Source of the DNA: Ciona savignyi
Taxonomy: Eukaryota; Chordata; Ascidiacea; Phlebobranchia; Cionidae
Reading direction: 5' to 3'
Length of the DNA stretch: 64,000 bases
Assembly (NCBI GenBank): GCA_000149265.1
Contig: CH003266.1
Location: 453,493 to 517,492, forward strand
Shown here: positions 22,154 through 34,943 of the stretch, piece after piece
Layout: each line of letters opens with the position of its first letter
Numbering within the stretch: the stretch's first letter is position 1
Translations under genes and position numbers: made by a program
Notes under the pieces: model-generated
What the model saw: the letters and a program-made list of their open reading frames with translations, nothing else
What the model was told of the DNA's origin: nothing
The model's database searches: none

Positions 22154-23610
22154 CTAGAGAGTGTCAACCACGTGTTTAACCACCACTATTTGTAAAACAC
22201 ATGTTGTATGCCATATATTCATTCTACTGCTACAGGGTCCATAACCACATTTTGTATCTTTTACCATGAGTATGTAGTTTTTGTTTCTGCAAGCATAAAC
22301 GCATGGGTCCCAAATTTATCAAACCAAACTTCTTCTCCAGGTGTAGGTAAAAAAAAGAACAATCGTTTTAGAATTACGAACATTTCACCACAAATGTTTT
22401 AAATTAAAGCTTCTTTTCAAGCGCTGTAGTGAAATGAAGCTAAATTCCTAAAACAGCCCGATTTAGTTTTTGATGGCTTCGGGGAATTTCCCATGGGCTT
22501 AGTACATAAGTTTCTGTTTTTACATATGTGGGTCATGTTATCTTACAATTCTTAAAGTTTTAATTCAATTTGACGAATCCTTGTTGAAGATGTCAGTGCA
22601 ATGTTGCATACTTGTCACAATCATGAGTCAGGAACATATCTTCGTTTTTAAGGGAGTTACCCTAAGTAAATGTTTTCTTTCTTTTAATTGACATAGGGTG
22701 GCTAACGATCCAGCATTCCACAAAATCTGATCAAAATTAGAGCAGCCGTTCAAACGCTATGGCCCGAAAAGCTAATTTTTTAGAAAAATAACCGTTTTGG
22801 ATTTTAACGTCTCAGGGGAATTCCCCTAGATTTATCACCCACAATTTTTTTACTGCGTATTTAGACCATGTTGTCTAACAAATGACCAAGTTTTGTTACT
22901 ATTCTATTATTCCTTTGGTAGATGTCAGGGCGTTATGCCATGCCTGTCACAATCATAATTTGAGAACAAAATGTTTTTTTAGGGTATTTTCCTAGATAAT
23001 TTTTTTTATTTTTTCTAATTGTTAAATTAGTAGGTAATGCACTTACATTCCACGAAATCTGAATCAGATTGAAGCAGCCGTTCCAGCGCCATGCCCAAAA
23101 AAGCTACTTTTTTTAAAAAAATACCGTTTTGGTGTTTAACGCCCCCGGGGAATTCCCCTGGATTTATCCCCCAAACTTTTGGTTTCTGTTCATCTAGACC
23201 ATGTTGTGTAACAAATACCATAGTTTAATTGCGATTTCATTTTTCCTTCCGGTAGATGTCGGGGCGACATGGCGTGCTTGTCACAATCATGATTTGAAAA
23301 CAAAATGTTATTTTTTAGAGTATTTCCCTAGGTAATTTTTTTATTTCTTTCAAGTGTTAAATCAGTTACTAATGCACTTACATTTTACCAAATCTGATTC
23401 AAAGTGGAGCTGCCGTTCAAGCGCTATGCCCCAAAAAGCTAGTTTTTTAGAAAAAATACCGTTTTGGTTTTTAACGTTCCAGGGGAATTCCCCTGGTTTT
23501 ATCTCCCAAAATTTTAGTTTCTGTTCATCTAGACCATGTTGTCTAACAAATGGCAAAGTCTCATTGCGATTCCATTTTTCCTTCTGGTAGATGTCGGGGC
23601 GACATGCCAT
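22154..23610. repeat. Tandem array of a ~334-bp repeat
   Basis: Marker positions gatgtc recur near 22584, 22917, 23251 and 23586, a period of 333-335 bp. Each unit contains acaatcatgatt, agccgttcaagcgctatgcc and a palindrome around GGGGAATTCCCC. The first part (22154-22400) also occurs at 31485 in copy B. The last unit is cut by an A-rich tract (23630-23672). Confidence 0.9.
22491..23493. promoter_or_regulatory. Four regularly spaced kappaB-like palindromes
   Basis: GGGGAATTTCCC at 22491 and GGGGAATTCCCC at 22815, 23147 and 23482, spaced 324, 332 and 335 bp. The last sits in an 18-bp perfect palindrome, CCAGGGGAATTCCCCTGG (23479-23496). They match the NF-kappaB consensus GGGRNWYYCC. Binding is not shown. 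Confidence 0.45.
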
Positions 23611-23638
23611 GCCTGTCAAGCGTTTGACGAAAAAAAAG

Positions 23639-23670
<32 letters not shown>

Positions 23671-23726
23671 AGGACAAAAACAATATGTGTCCCAATTTTT
23701 CAAATGGGACCCATAATTAGGCAATA

Positions 23727-24895
23727 TTCCATTTTACCAAAGCAATATTCCATTACACCCTCTGGTAGATGTTGTGGCAACATGCTATGCCTGTCGCAAT
23801 CATGATTCAGAAACATATCTTCGTTTTCAAGGGAATTACCCTAAAAAATGTGTTTCGATATATTATTCCTTTGTATATTCTCTAAATAATAACCGACTTT
23901 ACCAAAAAAATAATCGAAGCGGGAAAAAGCAACGAACATTTAATGAATAATATGCCAGCAGGAGCATATGTATGCCAATACGCACAAAACATCCCCTCGC
24001 AAACCGTAAACACAAACGAGCGGCCTCAACGCGCAAGACAAAGACCGACGTATTTTCCGGACGTTGAGCGACGATGAACACTATTCATGTTTGTATTGTG
24101 TATTTATTTCTTTGTCACTTCTCACTTATTATATAGCACTTAATTTTTCTTCACCGTTTTTTTATCACTGCGTACAGTATTGGAAGTAATCATTTAATAC
24201 TGACATGGTTTTATTTTGTTTATGCTGAAGTTTGAAATTGTGCGTTTTGTCTTTTTCATTTTAAATATTTTACGTTTGTAATTAGTTTTTGCTTTAACTA
24301 CACTTTTGTTGTTTTTTGTTTTTTATCGTCGAATATTTGGATTGTGTTTGGAGACACAATATTTTTAAGAGGTGGGAGAGTGTAATAAATCTTGAAGCGT
24401 GATTTCGGTGCGTGCGTTGATTGGTAATTACCTGTCGCCTTTATCTTTATATTTCCCGCTAAAACCGTTAAGACTCGACCGCCTATTTGCTTTTATATGT
24501 GACCACTGCATTGTGTTTTGGTGGAGTTATGATTTTATACTGCTTACGTGAATACAAGCATTTTATACATATAATGGAGAGCTGCTGACTTCAGGTTATC
24601 GAGAACCCTGCCTAAAAGTGTAACATATTTATTATTCAATCAAAAAATATAATTTCTTTCTTTTTAACGGCCCAAATCTGTGCTTTCACAATGTGTTTGG
24701 AAATAAACATATTACTTGGAGGTATATATTATTCAATCAGAAAATCTAATTTCTTTCTGGAAAGTTCCATCAAATCATTCATCAAATTTCAACATGTAAT
24801 AATCGAGAAGTTGTGAAATCTCATTTGCAGAAATACGAAATAAGTTTAGGAATTATTTCAGTTTAATTAATTATTGTGGAATATTGGGTTCTTTC
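23727..24895. repeat. Second copy of the ~1.16 kb block
   Basis: Collinear with 1790-2960. It lies directly after the 334-bp tandem repeats, and its first part continues that repeat unit (tggtagatgt). Confidence 0.75.
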
Positions 24896-24914
24896 AAACT
24901 AAAGAAACGTCTTA

Positions 24915-25045
24915 ATTATACACAGCATACTTTGATTACCCGACTTTTGGCGCGAGGTAATCTGACGATTGCAGGTGTGTCAACACCCCTTGCATTTTTC
25001 CATTCACGAGATTAAACATAAATATCCTATCATTTTATAATCATT
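24915..25045 (+). repeat. SINE-2 3' fragment
   Basis: It holds attacccgacttttggcgcg through aaacataaatatcctatc, the end of SINE-2, at the place where the related block at 2960 carries the ALAS exon. Confidence 0.7.
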
Positions 25046-25084
25046 TCTAGTTGTATAAGCTGAAGAAAGAGTGAATTTAGATTT

Positions 25085-25195
25085 AGATTGGTTCATTTTT
25101 TTAGTAGTATTATATAGCGCAAATAAACAAATAACAAAACAGAAACATAGGAAGATGACCAAACGTACAGTCGTAAAAACACGTCACTAAAAGAA
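25085..25195 (-). repeat. Repeat family 3, degenerate
   Basis: Minus-strand copy, recognisable by cgtacagtcgtaaaaacacg and a worn A-rich start. Confidence 0.5.
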
Positions 25196-25419
25196 GCATA
25201 GAAATGTTGCAAAATAATATATCAATTTTCTGTGTCAACGCCTTTTGTTTTCTTTCCATTCAGAGAGATAAATGTAAACATCCTATACATACTTATTATA
25301 CAAATGTGAATTTTTTTGTTAATACCGTTTAATTTTTCCTTGATTTTCTCGGTATGTAAGTTCTATTGTCTGTCTATATAACCTATGTTCGCCTGTTGCC
25401 TATATATGTTCGTCTATAG

Positions 25420-25735
25420 CAGTGGTTCTTAGACTAGTTGGAGGTACCGAACCCCACAAGTTTTATGCGGGCATTCACCGAACCCTTCGTTGAAATTCAA
25501 AATATATGTGTTAAAACTTGAGCCTAAAGTAAACTGTGCTCCTGTTGCACATAAGATCTTATTATTTAAACATTACAACGTGTTGTAGTGGGCCTCGGCC
25601 CACTGGTTGAGAAGCACTGAAGTAGAGGACATTGTGATTGCTATACACATAGCGTGTGTATACTTATCCTAATCTCCGCTGAACCCCTGATACTGACTCA
25701 TCGAACCCCTGGGGTACCCAGTTTAAGAACCACTG
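25420..25735. mobile_element. hAT-type MITE, 316 bp
   Basis: Termini CAGTGGTTCTTAGACT and AGTTTAAGAACCACTG are inverted repeats. An exact 8-bp target duplication, gtctatag, lies at 25412-25419 and 25736-25743. Related sequences near 4010 and 29315 lack it. No coding capacity. Confidence 0.92.
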
Positions 25736-26762
25736 GTCTATAGCGTATATGATTATTAACCGGGTTATCCTTCAGCCACCCAACTACACCATTGATTATG
25801 TTTTGTTTATTTAAGAATAAGCGGTTTGCTAACAGTCGTGCGTTATGTCATTTCGTTTTACGGAAGTTTTCACCAAATGGTTTCCGAATCCAGTTAACTT
25901 GTGTACAGTATAGACTATAGACTAAGCCCTATAACCCTTCAATGATCTTAACATATATTAGATTCAGTTTTTCGTGCACCACAATTTTATTGCACATTCT
26001 CAAATATTACAAAAACATTACATGTGTATATTCGCAGTTAAAATCACAAAATCCCGATTCGATTTCTTTAAAAAAAACTCTCGCATATATACATAAAAAA
26101 AAATTAGTTTAATCACGATAAGCAGAAAATTCCCATTAAGTGGCATCAGCAGTGAATGGTTTGGTATGATGCTCCTAATTCAATTATATGATGCTTCTAA
26201 TTGTTATAACATGTCTCGTACACAGGAACGCGTGGGTTCTATATCCACGGCGGCGTTAAATTGTTGTTTGCGCCTGATTATGAAGACCGATTAACATTTT
26301 AACACAAAATAGTAATTTTTGATTTAATTGCAAATACGGTTTTGAAAAAGAATATCAATTTTCTTTATCTCCTTCTTGCCTGTAAACAGAAATATTGTTT
26401 TAAACCAAAGTATCTCACTACAAAGCACATGAAGGGGATGTTTATATCTATCACAGGTATAGGATATAAGAAGGCACTTGGGAAATTGTACATGGCCTAT
26501 CTGCTGCCTGGGTGGAGTTGGAGCAATGTGGCGAAGCTTAAACCCGAATAGCAATTCCTACTTCATATACTTAGTTAAATGAAAACAAACAACATTACTC
26601 CCAAGTCTTTATTTGTGTTTAAATCACAAGTTAATAACCAGCAGTTCAAACTCTGCCATTTAGAATGGTGACGTAGTAAGGAACACGATTTTATTGCGAC
26701 GAAAGTATTTTGTAGATAACTGCTTGGAAAATAATTTACAAACCTTCGCAGATGGCATTCGA

Positions 26763-27365
26763 TCACTGTTGATCCAATTTCGTTTCATCATCTGAAATAA
26801 ACATCTTAGTGAAAACGAAATACGTTAAATGCCAAACGCAGTTTTGTTTTTAACCCCCATCACTGGTTCATATACTATCTGGAAAACCCGACGTACAAAA
26901 CCACTAATAAGTTTTATACTACAGTAACTTAAATGGTGCGTTTGCTTACCTTGGAGAGATAAGATATCTTCATCCCAAGGGCCATCGGATACTAAAATCA
27001 GAAATTGATGATTATATGTTTAACGTATAAAAATGTAAATAATTCAACCATCACCAACCTTGTTGTGGTCTTTCGTCTGTGAATAAATGAGTAAAGTGTT
27101 AGATTTTTGTAAATAAAAAAGAAAACCAGTTGATGTAGCACACAGCAAAATAGCAGTAATAATTATTTTGTTAATATAAAAAAAAACATAAATATTCTTG
27201 GATAACTTGTTTCTATAACTGGATATGTTACTTACTATACGGGCCGCGACTGGGTAATCGGAAGCGGCGACGAACGCTACGGCGTCTACTCCACCAAGCA
27301 TCCACACTTTCGTTCGTAATCATCAACAAACCAATCAAAACAGCCACAATAATCAACTTGTTCAT
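26763..27365 (-). CDS. Peptide gene 1, copy B: secreted WW/Arg-rich cationic peptide precursor
   Basis: Same model as copy A: exons 27236-27365, 26950-26991 and 26763-26791, 66 codons, with identical exon lengths and phases. Residue changes relative to A are Ala to Val at 21 (end of the signal peptide), His to Pro at 42 and Val to Thr in the tail (DDETKLDQQ). The Trp-Trp pair, the whole Arg-rich core and the acidic tail are unchanged. Flanking non-coding sequence carries many indels while the exons carry none, which supports the model. Regulation is unknown. Three 31-bp repeats lie about 370 bp upstream, against two in copy A. Confidence 0.6.
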
Positions 27366-27404
27366 CTGTAAATATGGGGTTAAAATGGTTGAAACAATTA
27401 TGTT

Positions 27405-27540
27405 TAACCCCGTGAATGGAAAACGCGGGACGTATATTATATGGACAATAATCAGATTACTTTATGTCCACCGCCGGATTACCCGAGTTATTACAGTGTG
27501 TTTAATATGACTGTTCCTTCACTTTTGGTAGAACTAAGTG
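27405..27540 (-). repeat. SINE-2 fragment upstream of peptide gene 1 (copy B)
   Basis: Same element and same position relative to the start codon as in copy A, so the insertion predates the split of the two copies. Confidence 0.7.
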
Positions 27541-27734
27541 TGTTGCTATTAAACACACCCAACCAGCTATCAGCCACAGCAGCTAAATGCAAGAACAAAA
27601 TCAACAACACCAAACTTACCTTGTTTTTGTACTTTTGCAAAGTGAAAGAATACCCTTCATAGATAAGTTGTATTTATACCACAGTTGTCTATTGTTTAAC
27701 GACATTCGCAAGCTGCTTGCTGCATTGTTTAAAT

Positions 27735-27828
27735 GTAATATATTTGTGGGAACACGATATACTTTGTAATATATTTGTGGGAACAGGGTATACTTTGTAA
27801 TATATTTGTGGGAACAGGATATACTTAG
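27735..27828. repeat. 31-bp tandem repeat, 3 units
   Basis: Three units start at 27735, 27766 and 27797, upstream of peptide gene 1, copy B. Confidence 0.9.
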
Positions 27829-28714
27829 TTGCTCACAATCGATTTGGAATAGCTGAGTTAGTTGGCGCGAGAATTTTTGAGCAATCTCGCATCGAAATTT
27901 ATTTTCTATAGTGTATATTACCCGGGAAGGAACCATTAAGCATATTACTCGTTGAAACTATCCATGTGAACGGTCTACTTGATATGTTTCTTTAAGTCAC
28001 TACATTTTAGATAATAGGTTGCTGCTAAAAAAAACATTCTGGTCTCAATACCAACATATAGTGTGTATAATGCTCACTAAAAAAAGAGTAGGCAATATTC
28101 CATTTTACTAAGGCAATATTCCATTACACCCTCTGGTAGATGTCGTGGCAACATGCTATGCCTGTCACAATCATGATTCAGGAACATATCTTTGTTTTTA
28201 AGGGAATTACCCTAAAAATGTGTTTAGATATATTATTCTTTTGTACATTCTTTAAATAATAGCCGTTTACTCAATGTATTTTTTGTTTTTATGGCGATTT
28301 ACGCAACACCGCCTTGAACCTATTTCATCCCGGCCATTGTGAAGCATTGTGCGACGATGTACCGAGTAAAGAAGACGCCGACACGAAATAGGGTTCAGTT
28401 AATAACATATTATTCTGCTTGTGTTTAATTTACAATTGCCCAGATCCTTTAAAATAAGGTAATCAATTAATTGTTTCTACACAAAAATGTTTTTTGTGTT
28501 TAACTTATATTATAAGAATGCTTTTATGCTGTTTCAAACCAGATTTAAACTAGATTTAATTAATATTTGTTATAGTTTGCGTTGTTTATGTGTCTTTTTA
28601 CTTGACTTTTAGCTACATTTTGTGTCGCCTTTTTGTTTTTATGACCTCTCTTGTTGTTAAAATTGTTGTCTTCTTTATTTGTACCCACATCACACATGGT
28701 TTACAATGTTTCAC

Positions 28715-28996
28715 CTCCACGCGTTGATCTAACGGTTAAGTGCGTCGCCTTTTAATCAAAAGGTTGCAGGTGCGAAACTGGTCGCTAGCTAGTCGGTTGT
28801 GTCCTTGGGCAAGGCACTTTACGGACATTGCCTGAACCCAGCGGATTAATGGGTTCTACCATATTGTAGTGTGTCTATCATATACAACACACTACAATAG
28901 CTGCGGTAACCCGACGATGGGCGATTACCCGTGTGTTAACCCGTTTGGTTTTCCTATTCACGGGGATAAAGATGAATATCCTATCCTATCCTATAC
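28715..28996 (+). repeat. SINE-2, full length
   Basis: Head ctaacggttaagtgcgtcgc, core tccttgggcaaggcacttta, tail atcctatcctatcctat. Confidence 0.9.
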
Positions 28997-29190
28997 GTAG
29001 CCGAAGGGTCGCAATTTTGAAACTGGGTTGCTAGGTAGTAGGTTTTGTCCTTAGGCAAGTCAATTGATGAACAAGTCACTGCAATAGCTCCGCCAACCCA
29101 ACGGTGGGTGCAAAATAATCTGTCAATTTTTTGTTTGTCAACGCCTTTGGTTTGTTTTTCATTCAAAGAGATAAACGTAAACATCCTGTA
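28997..29190 (+). repeat. Divergent SINE-2-like element
   Basis: Opposite-strand relative of 3190-3480. It has gaagggtcgcaattttgaaac, the core tccttaggcaag and aacccaacggtgggtgc. Confidence 0.6.
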
Positions 29191-29758
29191 CAAACTTAGT
29201 ATACAAATACGAGTTTTTGGTAATGATTTTTTTGGTTAATTTTTCCTTGATTTTCTCGGTATATAAGTTCTATTGTCTGTCTATATAACCTATGTTCGTC
29301 TCTCGCCTATATGTTCGTCTATATCCTATATGATTATCAGCCGGGTTATTCTTCAGCCACCCAACTGCGCCATTGATTATGTTTTGTTCCTGTGAGAATA
29401 AGCGGTTTGCTAACAGTCGTGCGTTATGTCATTTCGTTTAACGGAAGTTTTTACAAAATGGTTTCCGAATCCAGTTAACTTGTATACAGTATAGACTATA
29501 GACTAAGCCCTATAACCCTTCAATGATCTTAACATATATTAGATTCAGTTTTTCGTGCACCACAATTTTATTTCACATTCTCAAATATTACGAAAACATT
29601 GCTTGTATATATTCTCAGTTAAATTCACAAAATCCTGATTTGATTTCTTTAAAAAAAACTCTTGCATTTATACATAAAAAAAATTAGTTTAATCACGATA
29701 AGCAAAATAATCGCATTAAGTGTCATGGGCAATCTGTGTAGGGTTTGGTATGATGCTT

Positions 29759-30874
29759 CTAATTCAAATCCAACATAGCTTCTTCCAACATCTCGCGGTA
29801 AAATTCGTCTGGAAGACATTTGGTTGAAGACCATTAGTTAACACCACATGTGATTAAAGCAGACTATATTGATAGCGTGAAATAATTAATAAGGCACACA
29901 ACATCATGTTAAAACGATTATCCTTACCGTCTCTAATTGAGTTTTTCCTTTGGTTGTAATACCTAAAAAAATATAAAAATATATTATATAGAGGTCATGT
30001 TTACCCTTGTGGGTATATATGCGTAGAATTCGTTGTCAGATTACCTCGTGTCATATAAACATGATTATGCCGTTGCTACTGTTTTTGGTTTAATCAAGTA
30101 ATCCAATAGGTTTAGAAGTTGGCTGCTAAGTGCCTTGACCAAGGACACAAGCGGTTTTAAACGACTTAACTTTTTGACTGACAAGCGACAAACGGCGGTC
30201 CACCTTAAAAAAGTTTAACTGGCTACACAAAAATAATCTTACTTATTTCAAATCACACACAATAATACATAAAACGATTTACAAAAATGGTGTAAGTAAC
30301 AAACTCATCTTAGGTTCGAAACTAATCCAGGTAAAACATATATTCTGCAGTCAGCTAATTTACATTTATATGTTATCAACCACTACTAGTTTCTCACTCA
30401 AAAATTGATGGTGAATTGATGGAAAAACCAAGGGGGTTAACACACGGGCAATCGTCAGATCACCTCGCGCCCATCGTCGGGTTACCGGAGCTATTGCAGT
30501 GTGTTGTATATGATATACACGTTCCTTCAATTTGGTAGAACCCATCAATCCGTTGGGTTTAGGCAATGTCCGTAAAGTGCCTGGCCCAAGGACACAACCG
30601 ACTAGCTAGTGACCAGTTTCGCACCTGCAACCTTTCAATTGAAAGGCGACGCACTTCACCGCCAGACTAACCGGCCGGACATACACACTTACATTGGTTG
30701 GTAGAGGCCATTCCTGCGGAGTGGTTCAGAAATAGGAACTGGAGTCGTAGTTGTCCTTGGCGTTGTAGTTGGCGTTGTAGTCACGGGAGGGGGCGGTGGC
30801 TCAGTTGTATGTGTTTCTCCCATTCCGGTACCAACACACAACAATAATACCAACAACACAGTGTAAGGCTTCAT
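29759..30874 (-). CDS. Peptide gene 2, copy B: secreted Pro/Thr-rich peptide precursor
   Basis: Exons 30693-30874, 29928-29962 and 29759-29808 give the same 88-codon architecture as copy A with identical exon lengths and phases. Changes are conservative: a few residues in the signal peptide, VPIT to VPIS in the stalk, and LED to LEE in the tail. The segment from the RR pair through YYNQRKNSIRDDEFYREML is identical. The intron and flanks carry many substitutions and indels, so the open frames look selected. Upstream, at about 0.9 and 1.3 kb (31809 and 32142), lie kappaB-like sites inside a 334-bp repeat that copy A lacks. Confidence 0.6.
30405..30684 (-). repeat. SINE-2 element next to the donor of peptide gene 2 (copy B)
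   Basis: Same element and position as in copy A. The core tggcccaaggacacaaccg and head are intact; the 3' end differs from A. Confidence 0.85.
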
Positions 30875-31484
30875 TATTTATTAACAAGGAATAATCTATA
30901 ATAGAAATAATATTAAATAAATAATAATATCTATAATAGAAACAATAAAACATAATTTTTTAATAAATTATATATATATTTCAACAATAAATTATATATT
31001 CCAGCTGTAAATAGTTTTTATAACTAAATTATATACTTATATACCATAATACAAGTTGCCTAGGAGTTAACAAACCTATCGCGTATCTCTAAATAGAATT
31101 GTTAGCTTCTGATAAATAGTGTACAAAATTTCTTAGCCCGTCGGTAGGTCTGGTATTTAATGCCGGTATAATGTACAAAATAGCAACAAGCGGATGTAAT
31201 TAAATCAGGCTGTTTAGGAAGGCTTTATATACAGCATATGTACATACGCCGGATTGTCTGACAACTCCTAAGATAAAATGGCATTTTGGAGCATTTATGC
31301 CTATTCAGTGTTAAAATGGCAAAATGATTTAAATGTTAATTCTTGTAGTACACAAGCAGTATGGGGGCTTGTTAACCGTCAGAATACAACTTGTCACGGG
31401 TTACCGGAGTTCATGCAACATGCTGTACATAATTGACATTGCTAAAGAATATTTCAGTTTACAAAACTATATTATAAACTAGAA

Positions 31485-32440
31485 AGTGTCAACCACTTAT
31501 TTAACCACCACTTTTTGTAAAACACATGTTGTATGCCAGATATTCATGCTACAGAGTCCCTAACCACAATTTGTATTTTATACACCGAGTATGTAGTTTG
31601 TTTCTGCAAGCATAAACGCATGGGTCCCATAGTTATCAAACCAGACTTCTTTCTTATCATAACCAGACGTGTAGTTAAAAAAATATAAACGTCTTAAATT
31701 TACGAACATTTTCACCACAAATGTTTTAAATTGAACCTTCTTTTCAAGCGCTAAAGTGAAATAAGGCTAAATTGCCAAAACAGCCCGATTTAGTTTTTCA
31801 TGGTTTCAGGGAATTCCCCTAGGTTTAGTAGATAAGTTTCTGTTTTTACATATGTGGGTCATGTTATGTAACAATTCCTAAAGTTTTAAACTGATTTGTC
31901 GACTCCTTTTTGGAGATGTCAGTGCGATATGGCATGCCTGTCACAATCATAATTCAGGAACATATCTTCGTTTTTAACGTAATTACCCTAAGTAAATGTT
32001 TTCTTTCTTTTAATTGGCACAAAATGTCTAATGGTCTAACATTTCAACAAATCTGATCAAAATTAGAGCAGCCGTTCAAGCGCTATATGCCACAAAAAGC
32101 TAATTTATTGGAAAAAAAACCTTTTGGATTTTAACGTCTCAGGGGAAATCCCCTATATTCATTGCCCAAAATTTTTATTTCTGCATATCTAGACCATGTT
32201 CTCTTACAAATGTCAAATTTTCATTGCGATTGCATTACTCCTTTTGGTAGATGTCGGGGCGACATGGCATGCTTGTCACAATCATGATTTGAGAACATAA
32301 TCCTATTTTTAGGGTATTTCCCTAGGTAATTTTTTTATTTCTTCTAAGTGTTAAATCATTGAATAATGCACCTACATTCCAGAAAATCTGATCCAAATTG
32401 TAACAGCCGTTCAAGCGCTATTCCCAAAAAAGTCAATTTT
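31485..32440. repeat. 334-bp repeat units inside the copy B insertion
   Basis: Two further units, with gatgtc markers at 31915 and about 32250, lie in the region absent from copy A. They begin with the same agtgtcaaccac leader as the array at 22154. Confidence 0.85.
31809..32153. promoter_or_regulatory. Two kappaB-like sites upstream of peptide gene 2 (copy B)
   Basis: GGGAATTCCCC at 31809-31819 and GGGGAAATCCCC at 32142-32153. They lie about 0.93 and 1.27 kb upstream of the minus-strand start codon at 30874. Confidence 0.4.
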
Positions 32441-32660
32441 TTTACCTTTTTTGGTCGCGGACTATTTCTTTACCAGTGGTAGTCTTTGCGGACTCAAAGT
32501 GCATCAATTTTCAATTAGCGTAAGTCAAAAGTGTTACTGGACTAGGTGCATACGATACACTACAGAACACTAAAAAACTTTAACAAAATATGTTAATTTA
32601 CCACATTTACAAATTTTAATCACTATCTTGTCGAAAACTTAAAATTACCTTGAGTTACAA

Positions 32661-33212
32661 TAAGCCTATTTACATGGGCAATTTTTGCGAGTTAACTCGC
32701 ATCGCTAACCCGGTTAAATTTGACGCACGCTTTGCGTCATCACGGTTCAGTGATTATGCGGGTTTCCAATCGGGTTTTCCTAACTCGCTCGCGCATGGTA
32801 GGTTAACTCGCATTCGTCATTCATTTGGATACCAGTATCTTTAGGTAGCTTGTTTAATGTTTCGTTTTGAGTTATGCTTGTGGGATGACTGAAGTGAAAT
32901 TAGTGTCATCATAACTATTATTTATTTTCTTTTTATACTTTATGTAGTGTGTTAAACTTAGGAATATTTATAGCCCAACCTATATAAAATTCCCTTCATT
33001 TGTATAAACAAAATAACTGTAAACTTTTTCGTGCAACATTTTTTTGAAATTGTACAAAATTAGAAGATAAATTAACAAACAACAACTAAATGCGGGTTAC
33101 ATAAACGCTCCATGTAAATTGAACTGCTTAGCGCGTAAAGAGAGGGAATACCCACGATGCGAACTAAAGCGAGTTAACTCGCATCCCAAACCCGATCATG
33201 TAAATAGGCTTA
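32661..33212. mobile_element. Non-autonomous DNA element with 16-bp TIRs
   Basis: TAAGCCTATTTACATG at the left end is exactly inverted at the right end (33197-33212). The outer TA may be the target duplication. Near each end sits the palindrome gcgagttaactcgc. No transposase frame is visible. It could belong to a TA-targeting superfamily; I cannot place it further. Confidence 0.75.
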
Positions 33213-33219
33213 ATGTCTC

Positions 33220-33840
33220 GTTGATAAAAACATATCACTGCTGTTTATAACGATCAAAAACAAAACAAAGTTTTGCAAATTGTTGATGAGCTTGCGGACT
33301 CATTTAAACCTTCACGAACTCGTTTGAGACCGCGGGGTTGGGAAACACTGTACTAGTTAAAGGAGTTCGAAACAGGTTTAACCCTTTAACTGCCGCCTGT
33401 TTTTTTGTGACATTTTTCGGCAAGTCACCTTAGGTTAGAAGGTTCTGTACAAAAAACTATTATTATAAGCATGATTTGATCAACAGAAAAGTTGTTCAGT
33501 AATAAATTATCCTTTTTTACATAATTTATGTAACATTTTCATGACGTCATGCATTGTGCAATGACGTTTTTAGCTCAACAAAAACTATGTTTCTTCTCGT
33601 TTATAAGGAAAACAGTATGTAGCAAAGTTATTTATCATTATCTTCCGAACATTTTTGTACTACTGTATTTGTGATGACGTCACAACTTGACTAGTAACGC
33701 AGTAATACGCAAATCATTTTTTTAAAGTTACTTAATGAAACACTAACACATAGCCACAGAAAATAGAGTACTGAACATTTTATTAGTATTGAAAGTGTTA
33801 TTGAAATTGACTACTCGAAAATGAAGCACAACTGCTTTCA
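33220..33840. other. AT-rich remainder of the copy B insertion
   Basis: No gene or recognised repeat. Homology to copy A resumes at about 33850 (6960 in A). Confidence 0.5.
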
Positions 33841-34345
33841 GAATCACTATTCGCCAACAAACGGGCAGCTTCTTTAACAGAATATCTGTTTTTACCTTCC
33901 ATAAGCTTAACAATTCGCGTAATTTAAAATGAGGCAAGCAAAAAAACGAATTGCTTGTTTTCAAAGTGAACGAACCATGACGACAATAGTTAAAAACTAC
34001 CGATTAGTTTAACAAAATTAAAACTAATTAATAAAAACACAAACCACACATATATGTATACATTTTTAAAAACTCAAATAACTAAAAACATCAAACGCAA
34101 ACCTATCAATCGATTTATATTGATAAACGTAGAATTTATTCAGCTCTTTAGCACCATCTCGCTGAACATATTCGGCCGTATACTTCTACCAAACTTTATT
34201 CATGTTTTATTAAACGCATTTATGTAAATTACAATCTTTTTCTGTTTTGTGGGGTATTTACAATTTATGCTGTTTAATTATTTTCCAGCCTTAATAGTCG
34301 ACTTAACTACGTTTAAATATGAACTTGTAAATCCGAGAAGGAAAC

Positions 34346-34622
34346 CTACCAGTTAGTCTGATGGTTAGGGCGGCGCCTTTCAGCCGAGAGGTGGCAGGTA
34401 CGAAACTGGTCGCTAGGTTGTGCTCTTGGGCAAGGCACTTAATGGCTATTGCCTGAACCCAGCGGATTATTGGGTTCTGCCAGAACGAAGGAATGTCTCA
34501 ATTACAACACACTGCAATAGCTCCGATAACCCGACGATGGGCGCGAGGTGATTTGACGATTGTTATTTGTTAACCATATTGGTTTCCCATTCACGGGGAT
34601 AAACTTGAATATCCTATCCTAA
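34346..34622 (+). repeat. SINE-2, full length (copy B)
   Basis: Copy B counterpart of the element at 7626, with the same ends and a few indels. Confidence 0.85.
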
Positions 34623-34943
34623 ACCCATTCGCTTGCGTGCATAATTATAAAAACAATATCTGCTTTAAGCATTCAGTCCGTTTAATTTTTAACATGTTTG
34701 ATGAATTGTATCTTTAATAGTCTAACTTTACAGTTTCTTACTGTTTTACGACTCTCGTTTTTGTAGTTATTTTCACTTTTATTGTTCTTTAATTTTCAAT
34801 ATGTGTTTTAATTATCGTTTTTTTAAGATACAGGGAAGCCTTGTAAAACTGTAAATCTTACTTAGAGAAATATATACTTTATTAAACGTTGTCAATGGAT
34901 TTATTTCACTTTTTATCCAACTAGTCTATTTTCTTCAGGTATT

